DNA of 64,000 bases from CATOSP01 sp965237775 (GTDB taxonomy: Bacteria; Chloroflexota; Dehalococcoidia; Lucifugimonadales; UBA3495), in assembly GCA_965237775.1 (NCBI GenBank), contig OZ250155.1, positions 930,001 to 994,000 of the forward strand, in the 5' to 3' direction. Below, piece by piece: positions 34,486-43,262 of this stretch. The first letter of the stretch is position 1. Each line of letters opens with the position of its first letter. The notes beneath the pieces were generated by a model. It did not search any database, was not told where the DNA came from, and saw nothing but the letters and a program-made list of their open reading frames with translations. The translations under genes and the position numbers were made by a program.

Positions 34486-36132
34486 ATGAGCGCATGGAAC
34501 ACAGGGCCTCTCAGGTTGGCCGCACATATCCGGAGCCCTGGCCTCTTGCTGGGTATCCTGGCGCTGACTTTGACCCTCCTCGCTTGCGGTGGGGCAGCTT
34601 CGGAGGCACTGATGTCCCCGGATTCAGCGGCCTGGCTGCCTGCCCCAACTTCAATGCCCGCGGCCGCCCGCGAAGTAATCGTAGAAAAGGAAGTCGTCCG
34701 CGAGGTCCCGGTCGAGGTGATGAAGGAGGTCGCCCTAACAGAGCCCGACAGCAGCGGCCCCGGCGTCGCCTCCAAAATCCAACCGTCGATGCTCACCCGG
34801 GAACGTATCATCGTCCACACCGGAGACATGTCCCTGGTCGTTGAAGACATCGCCTCGGCCATAGACCAAGTCGCCGCCCTGGCCGCGAAGCACCGCGGCT
34901 GGGTCGTCGGTTCCAACCGCGCCTCACGCCACAGCGGCCAGGTCTCCATCCGCATCCCCGCCAGTTCCCTTCTACAGGTCCTCAGGGAACTGGAAGACCT
35001 GGCCATCGACGTCAAGAGCCGTTCCCTCACCAGCCAGGACGTTACCGACGAATTTGTCGATACTCAGTCCCGTCTCAAGAGCCTTCGTGCATCGGAACAA
35101 GTCCATCTGGACATGCTGTCCAACGTCCGCAACGTCGAAGAGGCCCTCATGGTCCAGGACAGGATTTCCGCGATCCAATCGGACATCGAGGCGCTTCAGG
35201 GCCGCATCAACTACCTTTCTGAGATCGCCGCCTTCTCCCTGGTCAACGTCCAACTGGAGCTGGCCACCGCGCTCATGCCAGTGGACGCAGGCCCCGACAC
35301 CGCCTTCAAAGTCGCCCAAAACGCCCAGTTCCGAGCCAACTTCACGCCCCCCGCCGGTATAGATGATTTCCAATGTTTCTGGGACTTCGGCGACGGCTCC
35401 GAACAGGAGGGGGGCGGCACCGCTCCCGTTGCGTCGCAACAGGGCGAACGCATCACGGCCCCGGTCACCCACCGTTACGAGACTGAAGGCGAATATATCG
35501 CCGAGATAATCCTCAAAGGCTCCGGTGACGCCGGGCTGGTCGAAGGCTCCGACACCGTCCTCGTCACCGTCACCCAGGTCCCAACCATCGACGTGTTCGC
35601 CGGGGAAAGCTTGACCGTGGAGGAGGACCAGGAACTCGACCTTCGCGCCACGTTCACCCGCCCCGAAGAGCTATGGGACTACCAGTACAAGTGGGACTTC
35701 GGCGACGGCACCCCCACCGAGACAGGCAACCCGCCCGAAGGCTCAACCATCGTCAACACGGTACACCAGTTCGCTGACTTCCGGCCCAGGCCCTACACCG
35801 TGACCTTTACCATGATCGCCATGAGCGATGCCGGGAAAGTTACAGCTTCGGGCGGCTTCGACGTCCGGGTCACCGAGTCCAGGGGCTTTATCATCGGTGG
35901 CTGGAGCTTGGGCGACACCGGCAAGACCGCCGTGCGGACCCTTTCCGTCGTAGTCCAGGCCCTGGCAACACTCGTCATCTGGCTGGCCGTGTTCAGCCCG
36001 GTCCTGGTCCTGATAGCCGCCGTAGTCGCAGGCCTAACCTACCTCCGGCGCCGCTTCACCGGCCACAACCGCGCGTCACGGAACCCTGAGCCCCTCACAG
36101 GCGATCAAGCCGGGGACACTAATCCTCCGTGA
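34486..36132 (+). CDS. DUF4349 lipoprotein with two PKD-like domains and a C-terminal membrane helix
   Basis: 548 residues from ATG 34486 (GAGGTGCG upstream). The signal sequence ends in LTLLACGG with Cys34 as the lipidation site. Residues about 100-265 are DUF4349: RIIVHTGDMSLVVEDI, HRGWVVGSNRAS, VSIRIPASSLLQVLREL, TSQDVTDEFVDTQSRLKSLRA, then a coiled coil (VQDRISAIQSDIEALQGRI). Two PKD-like beta domains follow with FWDFGDGSEQ and KWDFGDGTPTE. A last transmembrane segment (about 485-520) has LVIWLAVFSPVLVLIAAVVAG. Most DUF4349 proteins are ~300 residues and lack PKD domains. Probably an envelope protein anchored at both ends; function unknown. Confidence 0.82.
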   Translation: MSAWNTGPLRLAAHIRSPGLLLGILALTLTLLACGGAASEALMSPDSAAWLPAPTSMPAAAREVIVEKEVVREVPVEVMKEVALTEPDSSGPGVASKIQPSMLTRERIIVHTGDMSLVVEDIASAIDQVAALAAKHRGWVVGSNRASRHSGQVSIRIPASSLLQVLRELEDLAIDVKSRSLTSQDVTDEFVDTQSRLKSLRASEQVHLDMLSNVRNVEEALMVQDRISAIQSDIEALQGRINYLSEIAAFSLVNVQLELATALMPVDAGPDTAFKVAQNAQFRANFTPPAGIDDFQCFWDFGDGSEQEGGGTAPVASQQGERITAPVTHRYETEGEYIAEIILKGSGDAGLVEGSDTVLVTVTQVPTIDVFAGESLTVEEDQELDLRATFTRPEELWDYQYKWDFGDGTPTETGNPPEGSTIVNTVHQFADFRPRPYTVTFTMIAMSDAGKVTASGGFDVRVTESRGFIIGGWSLGDTGKTAVRTLSVVVQALATLVIWLAVFSPVLVLIAAVVAGLTYLRRRFTGHNRASRNPEPLTGDQAGDTNPP

Positions 36133-36143
36133 CCCAGTCCGGT

Positions 36144-36240
36144 GTAATTGTTCAGAGTTAGTGACCGCATTGACACGAAACCGCTCATCCTGAACGCATC
36201 GGAGTCGAAGGACTGGTCCCCCTCAACTCTGAACACTTAC
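36144..36240 (+). mobile_element. 97-bp mini-element with IS66 termini
   Basis: Left tip GTAATTGTTCAGAG; the right tip (reverse complement) is GTAAGTGTTCAGAG, continued as TTGAGGGG exactly as in IS66. Flanks AGTCCGGT (36136-36143) and ACTCCGGT (36241-36248) are 7 of 8 equal. Only ~50 bp lie between the ends and resemble neither the transposase nor the larger MITE. Most simply an internally deleted IS66 derivative. Confidence 0.8.
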
Positions 36241-36379
36241 ACTCCGGTTCCTGAGGAGGACGGCGAGGAACTCTCCCCCGCTAGGACCACTCCCTTCTAC
36301 TTCGAGGGAGAAGGCAGATCCTGCCCCGGACTCGCTCCGGGGATGAGGATGCGTACCTCACCAACCACCGGCCACTAAC

Positions 36380-36745
36380 CTAAGGCTGGGTCAGCAACTC
36401 CAACACGTGCTCGTCCAGGTCCAGGAAGTAAACTCCCCGGCCTCCCCGCCGGTGGTTGATGTCCATGTCGTCCAGGCTCCGGGGCCCGCTGCCGTAGGTA
36501 ATCCCCTTCCCCTTGATCCGGCCGAATATGGAGTCGAAGTCCTCCTCGCTAACGTGGAAAGCGTAATGGTGGGGCTGGAACCCCTCTCGGTCGTCGAAGT
36601 CCAGGGTCAGGGTGCTGTTGATCTTGACCGGCGCGAAATGCCCCGCCGCGCCGTCGTAGCTAAGCCCGAATATCTCTGCGAACCACATTGCCGCCGCAAC
36701 CTTGTCCTGGGAAGGAACTATGGTATGGTCAAGTATTATTTCCAT
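36380..36745 (-). CDS. VOC (glyoxalase/bleomycin-resistance) family protein
   Basis: 121 residues, one VOC domain: MEIILDHTIVPSQDKVAAAMWFAEIFGL at the start (paired beta-alpha-beta module with the first metal His), HHYAFHVSEEDFDSIF in the middle and GRGVYFLDLDEHVLELLTQ at the end with the acidic ligand. Small VOC proteins act as metal-dependent lyases, isomerases, dioxygenases or binding proteins. The start is ATG 36745. Neighbours give no functional clue. Confidence 0.85.
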   Translation of the reverse strand: MEIILDHTIVPSQDKVAAAMWFAEIFGLSYDGAAGHFAPVKINSTLTLDFDDREGFQPHHYAFHVSEEDFDSIFGRIKGKGITYGSGPRSLDDMDINHRRGGRGVYFLDLDEHVLELLTQP

Positions 36746-36841
36746 GACACGCCTCCCGAATTCTTCCTATCAAGAATTGCCCGGTTCATAATAAATATTA
36801 TTGCCATTCATAGGGCATGGTCAAGCCAGGCCGGTTGGAAT

Positions 36842-36972
36842 CAGGGTCATTCGATTGTTCATCTGAACTGTGATTTCTCCGATTCCGGGATTTATATGAT
36901 TGGAAATCATGCGAATCCCATGATCCTGTGAATCCCGGTTCGGACAATTGGGCCGATAATCGAATGACCCTG
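36842..36972 (+). repeat. 131-bp palindromic MITE, second family, copy 2
   Basis: Perfect 15-bp ends CAGGGTCATTCGATT (36842-36856) and AATCGAATGACCCTG (36958-36972). The interior has TGTTCATCTGAACTGTGATT and repeated GATT/AATC words and aligns with the reverse complement of 21753-21882. No clear target duplication and no link to a transposase in this window. Confidence 0.8.
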
Positions 36973-37012
36973 GGCTGGAATAAGTTACTAAGGTTTCCCT
37001 CTGGGTCGGCGA

Positions 37013-39441
37013 TCACCTATCAGGTGCAGCGGTCGGTACGGTCCAGGGTTTGGGGTATTCTTCGTATGGCTGACCATCCTTCAACCTAAACCAATAATGC
37101 TTGGTCTTGTCCAGCAGCAGGTGTCCATTCCCCAATGGGCCATTGTATGAAGGCTCGATCTGAGATTGCTCGTGGTAGTCGTTCCAAGTGCCGATCAGGA
37201 CGAGCTTTACGTGGTTTTCATCTTCCCCCATTGCCTTATAGACCAGTTCCCAGTTCTTATCGTAGGCCCCGTCTTTGAGGAAAGGGTCAAGCCGATGCGG
37301 GGTCCCTGGCAGGTAACCCAGCAGCCACCGCCAGTATTGGTCGAACCTCGCGTCAACCTTAACCATCCCGTCAGGAGATATGATGATGTCCCTGTAGTGC
37401 TCTTCATCGGTAACCGGCGAAAGCCACGACCAGTCCATATACCCATGGTCACGCCCGTCCCAGAACGTGTAGGGCCACATACTCCGGTAGGTGAAACGCT
37501 CCTCCCCGTCAGGGTGCAACCGGTGAGGTGCCCAGGATACGACAATAGGTTTGCCGTCCCACCCAAAGTAGCTCTTGGGGTACTTCTCCACGAACTCTTC
37601 GTAAATCCGGTCCCAGATCACCTGCGACCGCTGCGGGCCGATCTTCTCAACTCCGCATCCCCTGTCCCACCTTTCATGGCTGATCATCCAATTGTCCATC
37701 GCGAGGAACGCCATGATGTCCCTCTCCGCGTCTCCAGGTGTTCGAATAGATGCCGGTGCGCCCGGTCGATCCCTGCTCGCGGCTCCATACCCTCATCGGT
37801 TTTCCCATCGAATTTGCGTCCCTCGTTCCCATCCCCCCACCCCCACCAATGGGTCATAATCCAGGTCACCCCTACCTCTTCCATTTGAGACACCTGCTTC
37901 GCGATCACCTCCCGGTCGTCGGAAGCATAAAACCCCAACTCCGGGACCACTACAACCGGATCGTGAATCGCCCTCCCCGCTATAGCGCCGGAATTCCAAT
38001 GATCGCTTCCCAGCCCTCCAATCCCCCTCCTGGCGTCATCTCCTTCGTGTCCAAAGCCATACCAAAGGCTCATAGCCACACCCAACTGTATGCCTCGAGA
38101 TTCCCCACCGGATGAAGACTTTCTCTCATGGTTTTCTGGCTGGCTGAGGGCGCAACAGTTAACCAGGACCGGCCGGGGATCATCCGTGATCTTCAAGTCG
38201 GGAGAGAACGGTTCAAACGTCTCCCCATCCCTGAACCGCTTCCCGTACCAGGCCGTCTTGCGCAGCAGCGACTCGCCAGCGGGGGCCGCCCCTTGCCCAT
38301 CGTCTGGCTCGATGTAAAGCTGCTCCATCCAGGAGTTCCACGCCCAGATGATAATCAGGTCCACGTCGTCCCGCCTCTCATACACCTGCCGCCACTGATA
38401 GTCGTACAGGTTGCCCGTCAACTGCGGGTCATGCCGCACCGCCTCGGTCCGCCCCCACGCCCCCTTTACCCACCACTCGGGATGGGCCATGCAAAGAAAC
38501 CATTCGTCATAACGAGGGGAGAGTATCACCGTGTTGTCCACTTCCTGAAAGTAGGGGAGAGGTTTGGTAATGTCCCAATTCCAGGCGTTGCCGGGATCAA
38601 CGTCCACTTCCTTCAATCTGAAACTCCGCAGCGTAAACCGGTCATCCGGATCATCTTCGGGACTGAACGAAAACTCGGCGACCCCTGCCAATAGTGGCTT
38701 CCCCTCCCAATGGAATATCAGGTCCATGTATGGTCGATAAATATTGTCCCAGACATAGTCCAGGACCAATCGTTTCTGATGCGCCGAGAGATTCTTGGTC
38801 GTGCCCGGCTGCGGCTCGGGCCATCCGATGGGTCTAACCACGTCTGGCCATGGTTCCACCATCAAAGCCACTTTGAATGGCTTGTCATGCTGTTTGATGT
38901 ATTCCAGCAGCCGAATAAGAGCGTCGTGACTCCGCTGTTCGATGTACCCGTACCCATCGTTTCCACCCTCTATCTCCTCGTCGAACCAGTCCAACTCACC
39001 ATCCAGGTTGGAGTCGCCCCAACCCCACCAAGACACGATTATCGTGTTAATCCCCGCCTCCTCCATCTTCTCTAGTTGCCACGCGATCGTCTCTTCGTCA
39101 TCGCTGGGGTAGTGCCCGATTTCAGGCCGGTTCACCACGAAACCCGTGATAGCCTGGTTCGAAACGATATCGTTCCAGTGGAAGGTCCCCAGACCGCCGG
39201 TCGCCGCCCACCCATTTCGGTGGTCGTGTTCGTACCCGAACCATTGGTAATAGATGGTCGCCACCGGGATATCTACGGAGGCTTGTCTCGGCTCGGCTCC
39301 GAATCCCCCGGCCCTGTTGAGCCAGAGTCCAGCCGCGGAAGCCAATGCTAGGGCCACGATCACCGCCGCCATTCCTACTACCTTCACGTGGCCAATCTCA
39401 CTTGTTCTCGGGGCATCTTGAGGCTGAAAACTGTTTTTCAT
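37013..39441 (-). pseudogene. Secreted two-domain GH99-like protein, frameshifted in domain 2
   Basis: The first frame (39441-37684) has a membrane or signal segment (VVGMAAVIVALALASAAGLWL), then domain 1: IYYQWFGYEHDH, IGHYPSDDEETIAWQLEKM, INTIIVSWWGWGDSNLDGELD. Domain 2 follows: MSLWYGFGHEGDD, LGFYASDDREVIAKQVSQM, WIMTHWWGWGDGN. Near 37715 it leaves frame after LFEHLE; the rest (FLAMDNWMISHERWD... LIGTWNDYHEQSQIEP) is read to 37013. These motifs match the GH99-like clan (endo-mannosidase relatives): WYG/WFG start, GxYPSDD and an N/D-rich end. The start is uncertain: ATG 39441 overlaps the upstream gene by 44 bp, GTG 39387 does not. Genuine pseudogene or one-base assembly error. Confidence 0.72.
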
Positions 39442-41584
39442 GCCGCTCCCAAGCCTCTGTCCAGGAATCCTTGTCGATCACGATTGGCAACCCGGACTTG
39501 AACTGACCATAGTAAGCGGCAGTCCGGTGCAGCAGCCTGTCTCCGTGGCCCATGTGGGACTCACCTTTGTCCGGTTCGATGGCGGTGTGCTCCTTATGCT
39601 CGTTCCATGAATTCAACACGATCAGCCCAATCTTGTCACTGTTGTCCACCGCAACCTGCCAGGTCCATTCGTAGACTCCTTGAGTCAGCCACGGGTCAAC
39701 ACGACGGTAGGGATACTCAAACTTTCTCCCTTGCAAGTTCAGCCAATACTCGTCAAACCTTGGATACACAACATAAACACCGTCGTCGGATATCATGCGC
39801 TCCTGCCAGGCTGGCTCCGGGTACCAATTCCAGTCCTGGCCGCTTTCCGACTTCCAATCCGGGCCGTCGAAGTAACTCCCCCAGGTCTTAATCGTGTACC
39901 TTGGGTCAACCGTCTCCTTCAAGTCCACAGGCGACCAGGTCACAACCAACGGCTTCCCTTCCCAATGGAACACCAAGTCCGGATAAGCGATGTATACCGT
40001 ATCCCACAGCTCGTCCAGAATTTCCTGCTTTTGTTCCGGGGTCATATCCGGCGGGTGAGGCATGTACGGCTCCACCAGGAATGCCACCTGAAAGGGTGAG
40101 GAATGTACACGAATAAAGTCGAGCAGGACCCGGGCGGCCCGTGCCATCGCTTTCGCCTCTTGTTCCTGAATCGACAAAGCAAGCTTCTCCGAATTGGGCT
40201 CTAGTGGCTGCTCCTCGATGACGCCATCGAGATTCGTGTCACCGCTGCCCCACCAGGAGATAAAGATTACGCTGATGCCCGCCTTTTCCATGTCGCTGAG
40301 TTGCTGCGCTATCACGTCGGGGTCATCCGAGGGGTAAAACCCGTATACGGGCTCGTCCGTAACGCCTCGTCTATGAGCGCTATTCCTTCCCGGAGTGTTC
40401 CAGTGGGAGGAGCCGAGCCCTCCCGTACTGTCTCCCAGTTTCTTTGCCCCGTTCCAGTCCGGGGTTAGGTTGAACCCGTACCAAAGGTACATTAGGGCGG
40501 CGAGACGAGCGGACTCCCGCGCCTGGGACGATTCCTGAGGATATGGCACGAAGGGTTGGCCCGCATCGAATAGCGTGTGGTACCAGGCCGTCTTTCTGAG
40601 TAACAGGTCACCATAAGGCGCGGCCGGTTCGATGGACGAGGCTTCCGCCCAGGGGTTCCAGCCGTAGAGGATGATCATCTTGACCTGGTTGCGGTTTTCA
40701 AACACCTTCTTCCAGGCCCGGTCGTATACGCCTTCCGACAGATCGATGTCGAACCGTACCACAGTGTTAGGCTCTTTATCCTTGAAGCCGCTACACGTGG
40801 CCCAGATGTAGAATTGGTCGAACCTCGGCGCGATCCAAATGGCCCCGTCCCTGCCGATCTTCATCCCGTCGAGGCCCAAGTGTGCCGTGAACTCCCAGTC
40901 CCCTCCTTCATGGATCACCCCCCATTCCTGAAGCGTAAATCTGGAGTCGGGGTTATCGTCAAAGAGCCATCGTCCATAACTCACCAGCAGAGGCTTCCCT
41001 TCCCAATGGAACACGGCGGAAGGATGGACCCTGTAGATGTTGTCCCAGATATAATTGCGCACCTGTTGTTTCTGAGCGCTCGTCACATCCTCAGAACTCA
41101 TGGACAAGTCCCCGACCTCGAAGAAGCGTTCTGCCACGACCGCAGCCTTGATCCTGGCCTCGTGCTGGCTCAGATAAGCGAACCACTTGACGATCGCCTC
41201 GTTGGCAGCCTCAAAATCCCTCGCCTTCATTTCGCCGTCGAAATCCACATCCCCCCATCCGTTCCAGGAAAAAAGCACTGCGTTCACACCAATCTCCTTC
41301 ATCTGGGCGATCGCCTTTTTCATGTAGTCGTCGTCCCCGGTACAGTAATAGCCCTCTGCCGGCAAGAACCCCCTCTCTTGCGCCCGGTTCCAGCCCACGG
41401 AATCAACCCCTCCCTTGCACTCGCCGGTCTCCTCGTCAAATCCATAGACCATGTACACCAGCATCATCATGGGCACATCGCGGCTGCCCGTAACGTTGAA
41501 GCAGCCTATAGTCACTGTCGCCAATAGGGCCAGAGTTAACGGGGCGGTGATGAGTCTTCTCGTCGTCTTCAATCTCCTGCCCAT
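39398..41584 (-). CDS. Secreted lipoprotein with two GH99-like domains
   Basis: 728 residues. N-terminal signal with lipobox LATVTIGC (Cys about 28). Domain 1 (about 38-375): MLVYMVYGFDEETG, INAVLFSWNGWGDVDFDG-type core, VRNYIWDNIYRVHPSAVFHWEGKPLLVSYG, IILYGWNPWAEASSIEP. Domain 2 (about 378-710): LMYLWYGFNLTPDW, YGFYPSDDPDVIAQQLSDM, ISVIFISWWGSGDTNLDG, YIAYPDLVFHWEGKPLVVTW, LIVLNSWNEHKEHTAIEP. Each domain has a D-x-N/D-x-D-G loop resembling a Ca2+ site right after the WWG/WNG strand. GH99-like enzymes cleave alpha-mannan-type glycans, but the activity here is unproven. The following gene is a homologue of the same layout. Confidence 0.75.
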   Translation of the reverse strand: MGRRLKTTRRLITAPLTLALLATVTIGCFNVTGSRDVPMMMLVYMVYGFDEETGECKGGVDSVGWNRAQERGFLPAEGYYCTGDDDYMKKAIAQMKEIGVNAVLFSWNGWGDVDFDGEMKARDFEAANEAIVKWFAYLSQHEARIKAAVVAERFFEVGDLSMSSEDVTSAQKQQVRNYIWDNIYRVHPSAVFHWEGKPLLVSYGRWLFDDNPDSRFTLQEWGVIHEGGDWEFTAHLGLDGMKIGRDGAIWIAPRFDQFYIWATCSGFKDKEPNTVVRFDIDLSEGVYDRAWKKVFENRNQVKMIILYGWNPWAEASSIEPAAPYGDLLLRKTAWYHTLFDAGQPFVPYPQESSQARESARLAALMYLWYGFNLTPDWNGAKKLGDSTGGLGSSHWNTPGRNSAHRRGVTDEPVYGFYPSDDPDVIAQQLSDMEKAGISVIFISWWGSGDTNLDGVIEEQPLEPNSEKLALSIQEQEAKAMARAARVLLDFIRVHSSPFQVAFLVEPYMPHPPDMTPEQKQEILDELWDTVYIAYPDLVFHWEGKPLVVTWSPVDLKETVDPRYTIKTWGSYFDGPDWKSESGQDWNWYPEPAWQERMISDDGVYVVYPRFDEYWLNLQGRKFEYPYRRVDPWLTQGVYEWTWQVAVDNSDKIGLIVLNSWNEHKEHTAIEPDKGESHMGHGDRLLHRTAAYYGQFKSGLPIVIDKDSWTEAWERHEKQFSASRCPENK

Positions 41585-41717
41585 ATTTTAGACCGGATGT
41601 TAGGTCTGTGCCCCTGGGCAAAATCTTGTTGACACAGCACGTAACGTTCCCCTCTCCTACGAGGTTCACGAAGTTCACCAAGGTCCATCGTTGGACTTGC
41701 GATTCCGTCCAACTTGC

Positions 41718-43149
41718 GTAAGTGTTCAGAGTTGAGGGGAAGTGAGCAACTGGCGGCATGCGGTGAGGGGATTCAATCCTCGGGCGCGCCAGGTACCGAA
41801 GAGGGAAGCGAGAGCCATCTTGGTGTTGGTGCCCTGGGTTGAGCGGGTGCCGCCGCTGATCTTGCGGCTGGTCACCAGGTGACGAAGGCTCCTCTCGGCG
41901 GCGTTGTTCTCCGAGGGGACGGCCGGTTCGGCTACGAATACGAACAACTCCTTGATGAAGCGCTGGATGCGCCGGCAGAGCTTGGCCTGGACTGCCCCTG
42001 GGTCATCAAGGAAGGGTCGGCAGCAGGCCAACAATTTCCGCTCCAACTCCAGTTGGGCCTGACGGCGTTTCCTTGCCTGAGGATGGGAGAACCGCTTGGC
42101 CTGGGCGTAGAGGTCATGCACTGCCGCCGCCCATCCGGCCAGCTTGGCGTCTGCTGGGTAGAGGGCCTTCAGGTCATGGATGTCCCGGAGCAGATGAGCC
42201 CAACACCGCTGCTTCAGGCCAGGGTAGTGGTTATAGGCAGCGTAGAAATCGCTGACCAACACCCCGCTGAAGGACTCCCCCAGCGCCTCGTCCACCACCT
42301 CCTTATTCCGGCCTCGGCGCAGGAAGTACCGCTCAGTGGGAGTGGAGAAGGTCCAGACATAGCCATTGGCCCCCTCCTGGCGCCAGCCGGTCTCGTCGGC
42401 GTGCACCACCTGGCTGGTCCGGACTAGTTCCAGCACCTCGGCCACCGCCGGTTGGGCTTGCCGGGCCACGCCGTGGAGGACCTGGGTGATTCCCCCAACG
42501 CTCAAGCGCAACTGGTGGACGGTCTCCAGATACCATTGGATGGTCCGAAGGGGCAACCGGCCCTCTTCCCGCAGGCCAGCGATCAATGAGACCAAGTTGG
42601 CTCCCAACCGTCCCCGACCGATTACCCCACCGCCCAAGTCCGTCTTGGGGGTCCGGCGCCGTTCACATACTGGGCAGACCCGGGTCACGAAAACGTGCTC
42701 CGTGACCTCCACCGGAGCCACTGGGATATCGATGACTTCCCGAGTCCGCTGCGGCCAACCCCCAACCAACCCGGTGCCACACTCCGGACAGGAGTCCAAG
42801 ACATGTTCCACCTGGTGAGCCGCCACCGTGCGCCGACGGCTAAAGCCGTGGGGCCGGGGCTTTCTTGGCTCCTTCTTCTCGGCCGGCTCTGACTTTGCAC
42901 CCGGTTTGTTGCCCGGCATTCCGGGCCGCCCTTTGCCCTTGAGACCCCCTTCCAACGCCGCTATCCGCCGCTGCAACTCGTCGATGACCGCCTGCTGCCG
43001 CGCAATCACCGCCAACAGCGCCTCCCGGCTGGCCGTCCTCAGGTCTACCTTGTTCTCCATCCTCCTGATTTAACATAACCGACGACCCGACGCACCGAAC
43101 TTCCCAAGCAAGTTTTAACTAATCCATCCCCTCAACTCTGAACAGTTAC
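41718..43149 (-). mobile_element. IS66-family insertion sequence, copy 2 (1,432 bp)
   Basis: The same ends as copy 1 and a perfect 8-bp duplication CAACTTGC (41710-41717 and 43150-43157). I found one base difference from copy 1 (C at 41909). It has the same orientation, with the first bases of the two copies 18,766 bp apart. It sits upstream of the GH99-like genes and may have displaced their native promoter region. Confidence 0.95.
41726..43060 (-). CDS. IS66-family transposase, second copy
   Basis: 444 residues with the same protein sequence as the gene at 22960-24294: zinc-finger cysteines (CPECG, CPVCE), catalytic Asp in HADETGW, Asp in SDFYAAYN and Glu in NNAAERSLR are all present. The one base difference between the copies is silent. 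The near-identity of both copies and their intact duplications indicate recent transposition. Confidence 0.95.
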   Translation of the reverse strand: MENKVDLRTASREALLAVIARQQAVIDELQRRIAALEGGLKGKGRPGMPGNKPGAKSEPAEKKEPRKPRPHGFSRRRTVAAHQVEHVLDSCPECGTGLVGGWPQRTREVIDIPVAPVEVTEHVFVTRVCPVCERRRTPKTDLGGGVIGRGRLGANLVSLIAGLREEGRLPLRTIQWYLETVHQLRLSVGGITQVLHGVARQAQPAVAEVLELVRTSQVVHADETGWRQEGANGYVWTFSTPTERYFLRRGRNKEVVDEALGESFSGVLVSDFYAAYNHYPGLKQRCWAHLLRDIHDLKALYPADAKLAGWAAAVHDLYAQAKRFSHPQARKRRQAQLELERKLLACCRPFLDDPGAVQAKLCRRIQRFIKELFVFVAEPAVPSENNAAERSLRHLVTSRKISGGTRSTQGTNTKMALASLFGTWRARGLNPLTACRQLLTSPQL

Positions 43150-43262
43150 CAACTTGCGCGTCTGATTGACACCGAGCCTGACCGTCGCCATGATTGCCAC
43201 TAACTGTATTTCCGGGCAGATGGCAATTCCGCGACGGCTCGCGGCACAGGAGGCAGTAATTC

